Positions 55,270 through 63,250 of a stretch of DNA of 64,000 bases are shown one piece after another. The DNA is taken from contig NZ_QETK01000004.1 of assembly GCF_003105155.1 (NCBI RefSeq), positions 124,001-188,000 of the forward strand, given 5' to 3'. The position numbers were made by a program, and so were the translations under genes. Positions within the stretch are counted from its first letter, which is position 1, and each line of letters begins with the position of its first letter. The DNA is from Pseudomonas sp. SDI (lineage in GTDB: Bacteria > Pseudomonadota > Gammaproteobacteria > Pseudomonadales > Pseudomonadaceae). The notes below the pieces were generated by a model that had not been told where the DNA came from, searched no databases, and saw only the letters and a program-made list of their open reading frames with translations.

Positions 55270-55572
55270 GTGGGGACGGCGGCAGGGGGTGGGGCTGCTT
55301 ACATGAAGGCTCAGGACGTTTGTGCAAGTAGCGATGCTGAGACCTGTCGAAAAGTGAAATACACCGAGGCAGGTGGTTTCATCGCTGGCTTGGTCGGTGG
55401 CGCCTTTACGGGGGCCGCATTGAGCTATGGCACTTCAGACGCTATTTGTTTAGCACTGGGCATTCCTAGTGCAGGTGCATTTGCCTGTGGCCTTGTGGTG
55501 GGTGTTGGCTCACTCGCGTCTGGCGCATTGGGCGAGTTATCTGGTGAACTGATTTACGAGGCGACCCAATGA
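55270..55572 (+). CDS. Glycine-zipper C-terminal fragment of a candidate toxin
   Basis: About 100 residues from a GTG, or 90 from the ATG at 55303. A short soluble part (AQDVCASSDAETCRKVKYTE) is followed by small-residue-rich hydrophobic segments (GGFIAGLVGGAFTGAALSYG and GLVVGVGSLASGALGELSGE). The frame is open further upstream, so this looks like the orphan C-terminal end of a larger membrane-active effector. It sits between two copies of a small membrane protein gene, the layout of toxin/immunity loci. Family not recognised. Confidence 0.45.
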   Translation: MGTAAGGGAAYMKAQDVCASSDAETCRKVKYTEAGGFIAGLVGGAFTGAALSYGTSDAICLALGIPSAGAFACGLVVGVGSLASGALGELSGELIYEATQ

Positions 55573-55954
55573 GCATAACTAACACTGAAAAATATTTCCA
55601 TGCTTTAGTTTGACCGGTTTCGGCGGTGGCATCGTGTTTCTTGGCGTCTCACTTTATTACGCATACGCAAAAATTGATTTGATGCTTGAGCACCTGAAAC
55701 ACTGCCCTGCAGTGACAGTTAGAGTACTGCTCAGAAAGGGTGACCCATGCAGTCGAATATTTTTGCTGGGAGGGATCATATCAGTCTTCATAACCCCCAA
55801 CATTCTCCTTCGCGAGGGCGGCGCGAATTCAGAAGATCTGAAAAACTTCCCGGCGAGTCTTAGACGCAGGTTAATTATGTTGCACTGGTCTGGAATATTC
55901 TTCATCGCACTGCTGGTTATCGCTGGCGCCTTTCCATTGTTTAACTGGATTTAG
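55569..55954 (+). CDS. Small membrane protein, candidate immunity protein (possibly frameshifted)
   Basis: An ATG at 55569 overlaps the toxin-fragment stop (ATGA) but its frame stops after 14 codons (MSITNTEKYFHALV). The main frame opens at TTG 55610 and gives 114 residues with three hydrophobic helices (GGGIVFLGVSLYYAYA, IFLLGGIISVFITP, GIFFIALLVIAGAFPLF). Either a frameshift lies near 55600-55612 or TTG is used. The position directly behind the toxin-like fragment suggests immunity function. Confidence 0.5.
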
Positions 55955-55965
55955 TGAATCATTAA

Positions 55966-55983
55966 GAGGCCCTCCCGGGCCTC
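55966..55983. terminator. Hairpin between convergent genes
   Basis: GAGGCCC-TCCC-GGGCCTC, a perfect 7-bp stem. On the minus strand it is followed by TTAATGATT, so it may terminate the LysR gene at 56090. The 56-106 bp on either side contain nothing else assignable. Confidence 0.5.
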
Positions 55984-56089
55984 ATCGTCGGCAAGGACGG
56001 CTCACACAGGGGGATTACCTGGCCGCCTTGGTCGCCGGCAGCAGAAGTTACCCGCCCGCTCAGCACCTGGCCTTCAGCAAACGCTAGGG

Positions 56090-57010
56090 CTACTGCGTGC
56101 CGTGCGGTGTCAGCCGCGCGGCCAGGTGATCGAGCAGCGCCCGCACCTTCGGCAGCGCCTCGCGGCGCCTGAGCCAGACCAGATTCATCGGCAGACCATC
56201 GGTGGCCAGCTCCGGTAGCACTTCCACCAGCGTGCCCTGGTCCAGGTGGCGCTGTACCAGCCAGGTTGGCAGCTGGCCAATGCCCAGGCCGGCCATCAGC
56301 GCCGCCACCTCGCCCTCGCCATCGCCGACGGCAATCCGCGTGTGCAGCACCCGCCGCTCCATCTCGCCCGGCTGCCGGCCCTTGAAATACCACGGCGCAA
56401 CCAGCCCATCGCGCTGCCCATAACCAACGCACTGATGTTCATCCAGATCGCGCGCGGTCTGTGGTGTGCCGTGGCTCTGCAGGTACGCCGGCGAGGCACA
56501 GAAAATCAGCCGCTGAGCGCCAAAATAGCGATGACCGAGGCTGGCCGGCCAGGCATCCGGGCCGCCGATGCGCACGACAATATCGACCCCTTCCTGCACC
56601 GGATCGATAAAGCGGTCGGAAAAGGAAATGTGCGGTTGCAGCAACGGGTACTGGCGCACGAACTCCAGCACCAGCGGCAGCACATGCAAACGCCCGTAAG
56701 ACGCCGGCAAATCAATCCGCACCTTGCCGTGCGGCGCGCGGTTTTCGGCAACGATGGCCAGCTCGACTTCTTCTAGCTCGGCCAACACGGCAGTGCAGGT
56801 TCGGTAGAACGCCGTGCCGGCGTCGGTCAGCGCCAGGCGCCGGGTGGTGCGCTCGAACAAGCGTGTACCCAGCCGGCCCTCCAGCCGCGCCACGCCTTTG
56901 CTGACAGCCGAACTGGTCAGGTTGAGACGCTCGGCTGCCGCGGTAAAACTGCCCAGGTCGGCCACCGAGACGAACACATCGATGCCCTTGAGGCGTTCGG
57001 AAGAAAACAT
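56090..57010 (-). CDS. LysR-family regulator of the divergent ene-reductase gene
   Basis: 306 residues. HTH at residues 5-60 (GIDVFVSVADLGSFTAAAER, then LTSSAVSKGVARLE) and a CrgA-like effector domain (HGKVRIDLPASYGRLHVLPL). ATG 57010 has GGAGGG four bases upstream, so the longer frame from 57040 is unlikely. LysR genes of this group are often divergent from old-yellow-enzyme genes, as here. Confidence 0.84.
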   Translation of the reverse strand: MFSSERLKGIDVFVSVADLGSFTAAAERLNLTSSAVSKGVARLEGRLGTRLFERTTRRLALTDAGTAFYRTCTAVLAELEEVELAIVAENRAPHGKVRIDLPASYGRLHVLPLVLEFVRQYPLLQPHISFSDRFIDPVQEGVDIVVRIGGPDAWPASLGHRYFGAQRLIFCASPAYLQSHGTPQTARDLDEHQCVGYGQRDGLVAPWYFKGRQPGEMERRVLHTRIAVGDGEGEVAALMAGLGIGQLPTWLVQRHLDQGTLVEVLPELATDGLPMNLVWLRRREALPKVRALLDHLAARLTPHGTQ

Positions 57011-57119
57011 CCAGCCCTCCAATTGATGAAATGAGTTCATGACACTCGGTATTTTTTTGCCTGAATCTCCGGCAATTTCTCCAATAGGCTATGCCAAAAG
57101 CACTCGTCGGAGAATCCAA

Positions 57120-58241
57120 TTGAACCTGTTCCACCCTTTCAAACTGGGCAACACCCTGCTCAACAACCGCTTCGTCATGGGCCCGATGACCCGCTCGCGT
57201 GCGCCCGACGATATCGCCACCGAGCAGACCGCGCTCTACTACACCCAGCGCGCGACGGCCGGGTTGATTGTTTCCGAAGGCACGCCGATTTCCCGCGAGG
57301 GTCAGGGTTACCTGTTCAATCCGGGTATCTTCAGCCCCGAGCAGATTGCCGGCTGGCGCCTGAGCACCGACTCGGTCCACAGCGTGGGTGGCAAGATCTA
57401 CGCGCAGCTGTGGCACGTGGGGCGGGTTTCGCACACCTCGATCCAGCTCGACGGCGCAGCGCCGGTCAGCTCCACCGCCAAGATTGCCGAGGGTGCCTTT
57501 GCGTTCGGTTACACCGACAGCGGTGAGCCGGGCTTTGTGCAAACCTCCAAGCCACGGGCGCTGGGCACCGAGGAAGTCGCCCGGGTGGTTGCCGACTTCG
57601 CCCAGGCGGCCGCAAACGCTATCGAGGCGGGCTTCGACGGCGTCGAGTTGCATGGCGCCAATGGCTACCTGATCGAGCAGTTCCTCAACCCATTGGTCAA
57701 CGACCGCAGCGACCGTTACGGCGCGCAGAACCTCGATGATCGTCTGCGCTTTGTCTTCGAGGTGGTGGATGCGGTGTGCGCGCGGATTGGCGCCGAGCGG
57801 GTCGGCATTCGCATTTCGCCATATGGCCAACTGATGGACATGCCGCTGTATCCGCAGATCGACGAGACCTACACCGCCCTGTGCGCCGGCCTGGGCCAGC
57901 GTGGCATCGCCTATGTGCACGTGATGGACCAAACACATTTCTTCCTCGCCGCAGAGAGCGCGCTGGCCCGTGACGAGGCGCTGCAAGACCTGCTACGCAA
58001 GTGCCGTGCAGGCCTCGGCTCGACGGTGCTGATCCTCGCCGGCGACCTGACCCTGGAACGGGCGCAGGCGCTGGTGGCGTCGGGCTTGATCGACCTGCCG
58101 GCATTCGGCCAGCCGTTCATTGCCAACCCGGACCTGGTCAGCCGTCTGCAGCATGGCTGGCCGCTGACCACACCGGATCGGGAGACTTACTACGGTGGTG
58201 GCGCGAAGGGCTATGTCGATTACCCGCCTTACGCCGGGTAA
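57120..58241 (+). CDS. Old yellow enzyme family alkene reductase (NemA-like)
   Basis: 373 residues, FMN-dependent TIM barrel. N-terminal NRFVMGPMTRSRA, proton-relay and FMN-binding QLWHVGRVSH, substrate-anion pair in GVELHGANGYLIEQFLNP (His and Asn), and the C-terminal FGQPFIANPDLVSRL. It reduces activated C=C bonds or nitro compounds with NADPH. The start is TTG 57120, with CGGAG upstream; no ATG precedes the conserved NLFHPFKLG. Confidence 0.88.
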   Translation: MNLFHPFKLGNTLLNNRFVMGPMTRSRAPDDIATEQTALYYTQRATAGLIVSEGTPISREGQGYLFNPGIFSPEQIAGWRLSTDSVHSVGGKIYAQLWHVGRVSHTSIQLDGAAPVSSTAKIAEGAFAFGYTDSGEPGFVQTSKPRALGTEEVARVVADFAQAAANAIEAGFDGVELHGANGYLIEQFLNPLVNDRSDRYGAQNLDDRLRFVFEVVDAVCARIGAERVGIRISPYGQLMDMPLYPQIDETYTALCAGLGQRGIAYVHVMDQTHFFLAAESALARDEALQDLLRKCRAGLGSTVLILAGDLTLERAQALVASGLIDLPAFGQPFIANPDLVSRLQHGWPLTTPDRETYYGGGAKGYVDYPPYAG

Positions 58242-58402
58242 GGGTCTGGGGCATGGGCATGCCAATGCGCTGGTGGCGTATTTCCTTGCCGCGCCTGCGC
58301 AGGGTAAACCTGAAGGCATTTGAAAAGCGCGGCGCGGCCCGCTAGAGTCGCGGCCCGTCCCGGCCACAGGTGCCGGGCGTTGCGTTTGACAAGGGGCGGC
58401 GC

Positions 58403-59107
58403 TTGAACCAACAGACATTGTCCATGCGCCTGGAGCGCGTTGCGGCCCAGGTGCCGGCCGGTGCGCGACTGGCCGACATCGGCTCGGACCACGGCTACCT
58501 GCCGGTGGCCTTGCTGCGGCGTGGCGCAATCAGCGCGGCGGTGGCCGGTGAAGTGGCCGTGACGCCGTTTCGCGCGGCACAACGCAGCGTGCGCGAGAGC
58601 GGCCTGGAAGAACATATTTGCGTGCGCCTGGCCAACGGCCTGGAAGCCATCGAGCCCACCGACGGCATCACGGCGGTGAGCGTTTGCGGCATGGGCGGCG
58701 AAACCATCCGCGACCTTCTCGAACGCGACAAGGCGCGCCTGAGCGGCCAGGAGCGGCTGATCCTGCAGCCCAATGGCGGCGCGCCCGCACTGCGCCAATG
58801 GCTGATGGACAATGGCTATCGCATCCTTCATGAAGAGATGCTGCGGGAAAACCGCTTCGACTATGAAATCATCGTCGCCGAGCGCGGCGAGCCGCTGCGT
58901 TACAGTGCCGAGCAACTGTACTTCGGGCCGTTGCTGATGCAGTCGCGTAGCCCGGCGTTTCTCGACAAGTGGCAACGCGAACTGCACCAGCAGCAAAAAA
59001 CCCTGGCCCAACTCGGCCGCGCACGGCAGGCCGTGCCCGAGCAGAAAATCGCGGACATCGGCCGGCAGGTGCGCTGGATTAGCGCGTTGCTGATGGCGCA
59101 GCCATGA
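58403..59107 (+). CDS. tRNA (adenine22-N1)-methyltransferase TrmK-like
   Basis: 234 residues. SAM-binding motif LADIGSDHGYLPVAL at about residue 25, then VCGMGGETIRDLL and LILQPNGGAPALRQWL, the TrmK-family catalytic NPP-like region. TrmK methylates A22 of tRNA. TTG 58403 is preferred as start because AAGGGGCGG lies before it and NQQTLSMRLERVA aligns with the family N terminus. The 161 bp before it show no other feature. Confidence 0.8.
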   Translation: MNQQTLSMRLERVAAQVPAGARLADIGSDHGYLPVALLRRGAISAAVAGEVAVTPFRAAQRSVRESGLEEHICVRLANGLEAIEPTDGITAVSVCGMGGETIRDLLERDKARLSGQERLILQPNGGAPALRQWLMDNGYRILHEEMLRENRFDYEIIVAERGEPLRYSAEQLYFGPLLMQSRSPAFLDKWQRELHQQQKTLAQLGRARQAVPEQKIADIGRQVRWISALLMAQP

Positions 59108-59188
59108 TCGCGGCGCCATCCGCTCAGCGTAAACGGCATACCCAGCCACCCCCCGTAGCGTGCTGGATGTTACTTCGGCCTGCGCCTT

Positions 59189-59407
59189 TTGAGGCCACTT
59201 CGGCAGCCTGGCACTTACCAGGCGTTTGTTCAGGACCTGTCGAAACACAGCAACGCCTTGTCCAAGCTGTACCTGCTGTTGATCCTGCACTTACTCGGTG
59301 TCGCCGCTGACGAGTTGCACAGAATCGTCTACTACCCTAATCCGTTTGAGTTCCGCAGCGCATTTGAAGGCGCAGGCTTAATCGTTGAACAACAGTTTGC
59401 GCGGTGA
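59189..59407 (+). pseudogene. Possible gene fragment, unassigned
   Basis: 72 codons containing TYQAFVQDLSKHSNALSKLY and IVYYPNPFEFRSAFEGAGLI, which read like genuine protein sequence, but no family is recognised and no ribosome-binding site is clear. It ends 7 bp before the azlD-like gene on the other strand. Confidence 0.3.
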
Positions 59408-59413
59408 GTACGC

Positions 59414-59722
59414 TCACATTGCCCTGACCAGCGCCGCCACCACAATCCCCGCGGCAATCGCCGGCAATGGCTTCTTCAGCCACAACATCACCAGAGCCGT
59501 ACTCAGCAACGCCAGCCGCGCGCCGTTGTCGCCACTCACCGCCAACGGCGTCAGCACCGCCACCAGCACCGAGCCGGACATGGCGTTGATGAACTGCTGT
59601 ACGCGGTAGTTGATCGGCACGAACGACATCACGAATACCCCGCCCCAGCGGGTTGCCAGGGTCACCACGGCCATGATCAGAATAATGATGAAGGTGCCGC
59701 TGCCGGCCGTTTCAATGTTCAT
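59414..59722 (-). CDS. AzlD-family branched-chain amino acid exporter subunit
   Basis: 102 residues with three to four hydrophobic helices (FIIILIMAVVTLATRWGGVF, ALVMLWLKKPLPAIAAGIVV). AzlD pairs with AzlC to export branched-chain or related amino acids. ATG 59722 is selected; it overlaps the end of the azlC-like gene by 11 bp. Confidence 0.84.
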   Translation of the reverse strand: MNIETAGSGTFIIILIMAVVTLATRWGGVFVMSFVPINYRVQQFINAMSGSVLVAVLTPLAVSGDNGARLALLSTALVMLWLKKPLPAIAAGIVVAALVRAM

Positions 59723-60431
59723 GTTTTTTCTCCATCCACACAGCGCCGAGCACCCCGCCGGCCAATGCGCCGGCCACCACATGGCTGTTGTCCGGCAGGT
59801 ACAGGTAGGCCAGCAGCGACGACAGCGCCGCCACCGTCCAGATCACCAGCATGCGCAGGTTCTTCTGTCCGCCCACCACCATCGCCAGCAGGAAGCAGCC
59901 CATCACCATGTCCAGGCCCAGGCTCACCGGGTCGTGAATCGCACTGCCGAAATACAGCCCCAGCCAACTGCCCAGGGCCCAGGTCGACCACAGCGCCAGG
60001 CCGCCGCCGAGCAACAGGCCCAAGCCGGACTTACCGCTGTTGAATGCCTGCATCGACATCGCCCAGTTGGCGTCGGAGACCACCAGCATCACCCCATAGC
60101 GCTTGGCCAGCGGCAGTTCGCGCAGCCACGGATACAGGGTCGCGCCCATCAGCAGGTGACGGGCATTGATGGCGAACACGGTGACCACCAGCGGCACCAG
60201 GGGCACCTGCTGGCCCCACAGGTCGAGCGCGGCGAACTGCGAGGCGCCGGCAAACACCAGCGAGCTCATCAGCAGGATCGACGCCCCGTCCAGACCAGTC
60301 TGGGCCGCGGCAAGGCCGAAGGCCACCCCAAAGACGATGACGAACATGGAAATGGGCAACAGCTGTTTGAAGCCGCCCCACACCTCTTGCCATGCAAGCC
60401 CCGACGCCTGCTGCTGAACCGATGACACCAC
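59712..60431 (-). CDS. AzlC-family branched-chain amino acid exporter subunit
   Basis: 239 residues, LIV-E family with five to seven helices (LLPISMFVIVFGVAFGLAAA, SLVFAGASQFAALDL, INARHLLMGATLYPWL). The FAGASQFAA and NARHLLMG segments are characteristic. The start is taken as GTG 60431 because AAGGAG lies five bases before it. Operon with azlD downstream. Confidence 0.86.
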   Translation of the reverse strand: MVSSVQQQASGLAWQEVWGGFKQLLPISMFVIVFGVAFGLAAAQTGLDGASILLMSSLVFAGASQFAALDLWGQQVPLVPLVVTVFAINARHLLMGATLYPWLRELPLAKRYGVMLVVSDANWAMSMQAFNSGKSGLGLLLGGGLALWSTWALGSWLGLYFGSAIHDPVSLGLDMVMGCFLLAMVVGGQKNLRMLVIWTVAALSSLLAYLYLPDNSHVVAGALAGGVLGAVWMEKKHEH

Positions 60432-60604
60432 CCAAGCTCCTTGAAAGTGCAACGCGCGCGGCCATAGCGCCGCGCAAAACGCCGCTACTATCGCTTAGAA
60501 GCCCATGGCCGCAAAGCACGAAGATTGATCCAGCGTTGCGCTAAAGGCCGCCGGCGGCGCTGGCTACACTGCACGGCTCAGTCGTTTTCCCGGAGAAGCT
60601 GCCC

Positions 60605-61084
60605 ATGCCCCGCAAAAATACCCTCTGCCTCTGTTACGAAGGCGACGCGCTCGACGCCGCAACGTTCTATGCGAGAACCTTTCCCGACAGCCACGTCGAG
60701 GCCGTCCACCATGCCCCCGGCGACTACCCATCAGGCAAGCAGGGCGACGTCCTGACCGTCGAGTTCACGGTGATGGGCATCCCCTGCCTGGGCCTGAACG
60801 GCGGGCCGCTGTTCAAGCACAGCGAGGCCTTCTCGTTTCAGGTGGCCACCGACGATCAGGCCGAAACCGACCGCCTTTGGCAGGCCCTCATCGACAACGG
60901 CGGCGAAGCCAGCGTGTGCGGCTGGTGCAAGGACAAATGGGGCCTGAGCTGGCAGATCATCCCCAGGGTGCTGACCGAGGCTATCAGCAGCCCCGACCGC
61001 GCCGCCGCCAAGCGCGCGTTCGAGGCGATGATGACGATGACCAAGATCGATATCGCGGCGATTCAGGCGGCATTGAAGGGTTGA
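60605..61084 (+). CDS. VOC-family protein (3-demethylubiquinone methyltransferase-like/PhnB type)
   Basis: 159 residues. YEGDALDAATFYARTFPDS, FTVMGIPCLGLNGGPLFKHS and CGWCKDKWGLSWQIIPRVL are hallmarks of the PhnB-like VOC domain (PF06983 type). The reaction is unknown. Candidate promoter and leader lie in 60432-60604, without identifiable elements. Confidence 0.82.
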   Translation: MPRKNTLCLCYEGDALDAATFYARTFPDSHVEAVHHAPGDYPSGKQGDVLTVEFTVMGIPCLGLNGGPLFKHSEAFSFQVATDDQAETDRLWQALIDNGGEASVCGWCKDKWGLSWQIIPRVLTEAISSPDRAAAKRAFEAMMTMTKIDIAAIQAALKG

Positions 61085-61087
61085 ACC

Positions 61088-62323
61088 TCAGGCCTTGGCG
61101 CGGCGGGCGATCCAGCGCCGGTACTGGCGGGTACGCAAGGCCGTCGCAAACTGTTGCACGAGCAGGGCACGCAGCGGCGACACATCCGGCTTGGGTGCCC
61201 TGCCCTGGCTAAGCTTGCGCAATTGGAACTTCACCGTGGCCATGTTCGCCAGCGAGGCCAGGGCCTTGTTCTTCCAGGTCAGTACCGGCAACTGCGGCGC
61301 GCTGGGTTTGCCGTCGCGCCAGTCGCGCGGCAGGTTCGGCTCGATAGCCAGCGCCGTGCCGATGCCGACCATGGCCACACCGCTCTGCACCACCTGCTCA
61401 GCCACCGGCAGGCGGCGGATACCGCCGGTGATCATCAGCGGCATCTGCGCCACCGCCTGCAGTTCATGGGCGAACTCGATGAAATAGGCCTCCCGCGCCA
61501 GGGTGCGACCGTCGCGGGCATCGCCCTGCATCGCCGGGGCCTCGTAGCTGCCGCCCGACAGTTCCACCAGGTCGACCTCAAGCCCGTTGAGCAGAAGTAC
61601 CACCTGGCGCGCATCCTCGGCGCTGAATCCGCCGCGCTGGAAATCGGCGGAATTGAGTTTGACCGCCACCGTAAAACCCGGCGAGACCACCGCCCGCACG
61701 GCCTTGAGCACCTCCAGCAAGAGCCGCGCGCGATTCTCCAGCGCGCCGCCCCAGGCGTCCGTACGCCGGTTACTCAGGGGCGAAAGAAACTGACTGAGCA
61801 GGTAGCCATGGGCAGCATGGATCTGCACGCCGCTGAAGCCGGCCTGCTCGGCCAACTGCGCACTGCGGGCAAAGCGGCGGATCACCTCGGCGATCATCGC
61901 TTCGTTCATTTCCAGCGGCGTGTCGAAGTGCTTCGACAGGCTGCCCAGCGCCAGTGGCACGGCCGACGGCGCCCAGGTCGGCTGACCGAGGTTGGCCTGC
62001 ATCTGTCGACCAGGATGGTTGATCTGCAACCAGAACTGGCCACCGCCGGAGCGCCCGGTTTGCGCCCAGCGGCGAAACTTGGCCAACTGCCGCTCATCTT
62101 CGAGCACGACCCCACCGGGGCCGGTCATGGCGCGCCGGTCGATCATCACATTGCCGCTGATTAGCAGCCCCGCGCCACCATCGGCCCAGGCCTGGTACAA
62201 GCGCAGCAGCGGCGCGGATGGCGCCTGCTCGGCGTCGGCCATGTTCTCTTCCATGGCCGCCTTGGCCAGGCGATTGGGGATATGCGAACCATTGGGCAGG
62301 GTCAGCGGCGCAAACACGTTCAT
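61088..62323 (-). CDS. NADH:flavin oxidoreductase (OYE family, YqjM/2,4-dienoyl-CoA-reductase-like)
   Basis: 411 residues. N-terminal NRLAKAAMEENMAD, FMN site WLQINHPGRQMQANLG, substrate pair GVQIHAAHGYLLSQFLSP (His-x-x-His) and SNRRTDAWGGALENRARLLL, then GIGTALAIEPNLPRDW. The class differs from the ene-reductase at 57120. ATG 62323 follows GAGGT. It is divergent from a MerR gene and has a MerR-type promoter. Confidence 0.86.
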   Translation of the reverse strand: MNVFAPLTLPNGSHIPNRLAKAAMEENMADAEQAPSAPLLRLYQAWADGGAGLLISGNVMIDRRAMTGPGGVVLEDERQLAKFRRWAQTGRSGGGQFWLQINHPGRQMQANLGQPTWAPSAVPLALGSLSKHFDTPLEMNEAMIAEVIRRFARSAQLAEQAGFSGVQIHAAHGYLLSQFLSPLSNRRTDAWGGALENRARLLLEVLKAVRAVVSPGFTVAVKLNSADFQRGGFSAEDARQVVLLLNGLEVDLVELSGGSYEAPAMQGDARDGRTLAREAYFIEFAHELQAVAQMPLMITGGIRRLPVAEQVVQSGVAMVGIGTALAIEPNLPRDWRDGKPSAPQLPVLTWKNKALASLANMATVKFQLRKLSQGRAPKPDVSPLRALLVQQFATALRTRQYRRWIARRAKA

Positions 62324-62351
62324 GGGTGTACCTCGATTTGATCGTGGCAGC

Positions 62352-62382
62352 ACGATAAGTTTAAAGTTAACTTTAATGTCAA
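62352..62382 (-). promoter_or_regulatory. MerR-type promoter with perfect operator palindrome
   Basis: On the minus strand, TTGACA (62377-62382) and TATCGT (62352-62357) are 19 bp apart, the lengthened spacer typical of MerR-activated promoters. The spacer contains TTAAAGTTAACTTTAA (62361-62376), a perfect 16-bp palindrome. It drives the flavin oxidoreductase gene; the MerR gene starts 30 bp away on the other strand. Confidence 0.75.
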
Positions 62383-62411
62383 GTGTGTGTTTATGCCTCA
62401 GGAGCGTGCCC

Positions 62412-62837
62412 ATGAAAATTGGCGAACTGGCCAAACTCAGCGGCATGGCCGCATCGCGCATCCGCTATTACGAAGCCAGCGGGCTGCTCAGTGCCATTGC
62501 GCGCAAAGCCAATGGCTACCGTGAATATGGCAGCGATGCGCTGTGGATGCTGAAGATCATCGCCTGCGCGCAGAGCGCCGGGTTCTCCCTGGAGGAAATC
62601 CGCACCCTGCTGCCAGCAAGCGCAGCGAGCTGGGAACACGGTGCGCTGCTCGATGGCCTGAAGCGCAAGGTCAGCGAAATCGACATCCTGCAGCAGCAAC
62701 TGGCGCACAACCGTGCGCAACTGCTGGCGGTGATCGACGGCATCGAGAACCGCCCCAACGATCGCCAGTGCGCCGATAACGCGCAATGGCTGCTGGAGCG
62801 CCTGCACGAAGAGGCTGCGCAGCCGCGCAAGGTCTGA
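62412..62837 (+). CDS. MerR-family transcriptional regulator
   Basis: 141 residues. N-terminal winged HTH MKIGELAKLSGMAASRIRYY, then a coiled-coil dimerisation helix (residues about 80-120) and a short effector tail without a clear metal-binding cysteine pair (one Cys in RQCADNAQW). It probably senses an organic electrophile or redox signal and activates the divergent oxidoreductase gene. Confidence 0.86.
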   Translation: MKIGELAKLSGMAASRIRYYEASGLLSAIARKANGYREYGSDALWMLKIIACAQSAGFSLEEIRTLLPASAASWEHGALLDGLKRKVSEIDILQQQLAHNRAQLLAVIDGIENRPNDRQCADNAQWLLERLHEEAAQPRKV

Positions 62838-62877
62838 TAAAACGTGGTCGATCCCTCATACCGTCAAGGAAGCACTG

Positions 62878-63240
62878 ATGAGCACTACCCGCCAGGACCG
62901 CCAGATCGACAACATCGAATTCAACGTCGCCGACATCGCCCGCAGCAAGGCTTTCTACGGCGCCGCGTTTGGCTGGTCGTTCGTCGACTACGGGCCGACC
63001 TACAGCGAGTTCGACGATGGCCGCCTCAAAGGCGGCTTCACCACCGGCGAACCGGTTCGCCCGGGCGGCCCGCTGGTCATTCTGTACGCCGATGACCTGG
63101 TCGCCACCCAGCAACGCCTGCAGGCTGCTGGCGCAACCATCAGCCGCGCCACCTTTGCCTTCCCCGGTGGCCAGCGATTCCACTTTGTCGATCTGGATGG
63201 CTACGAGCTGGCGGTCTGGTCAGCCGCTCCGACGCACTAG
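62878..63240 (+). CDS. VOC-family (glyoxalase/bleomycin-resistance-like) protein
   Basis: 120 residues with the paired beta-alpha-beta-beta-beta fold pattern: IDNIEFNVADIARSKAFYGA, GGPLVILYADDL and RFHFVDLDGYELAVWS. It lies 40 bp after the merR-like gene on the same strand and may be co-transcribed. Substrate unknown. Confidence 0.82.
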   Translation: MSTTRQDRQIDNIEFNVADIARSKAFYGAAFGWSFVDYGPTYSEFDDGRLKGGFTTGEPVRPGGPLVILYADDLVATQQRLQAAGATISRATFAFPGGQRFHFVDLDGYELAVWSAAPTH

Positions 63241-63250
63241 CTCGCGCGCT

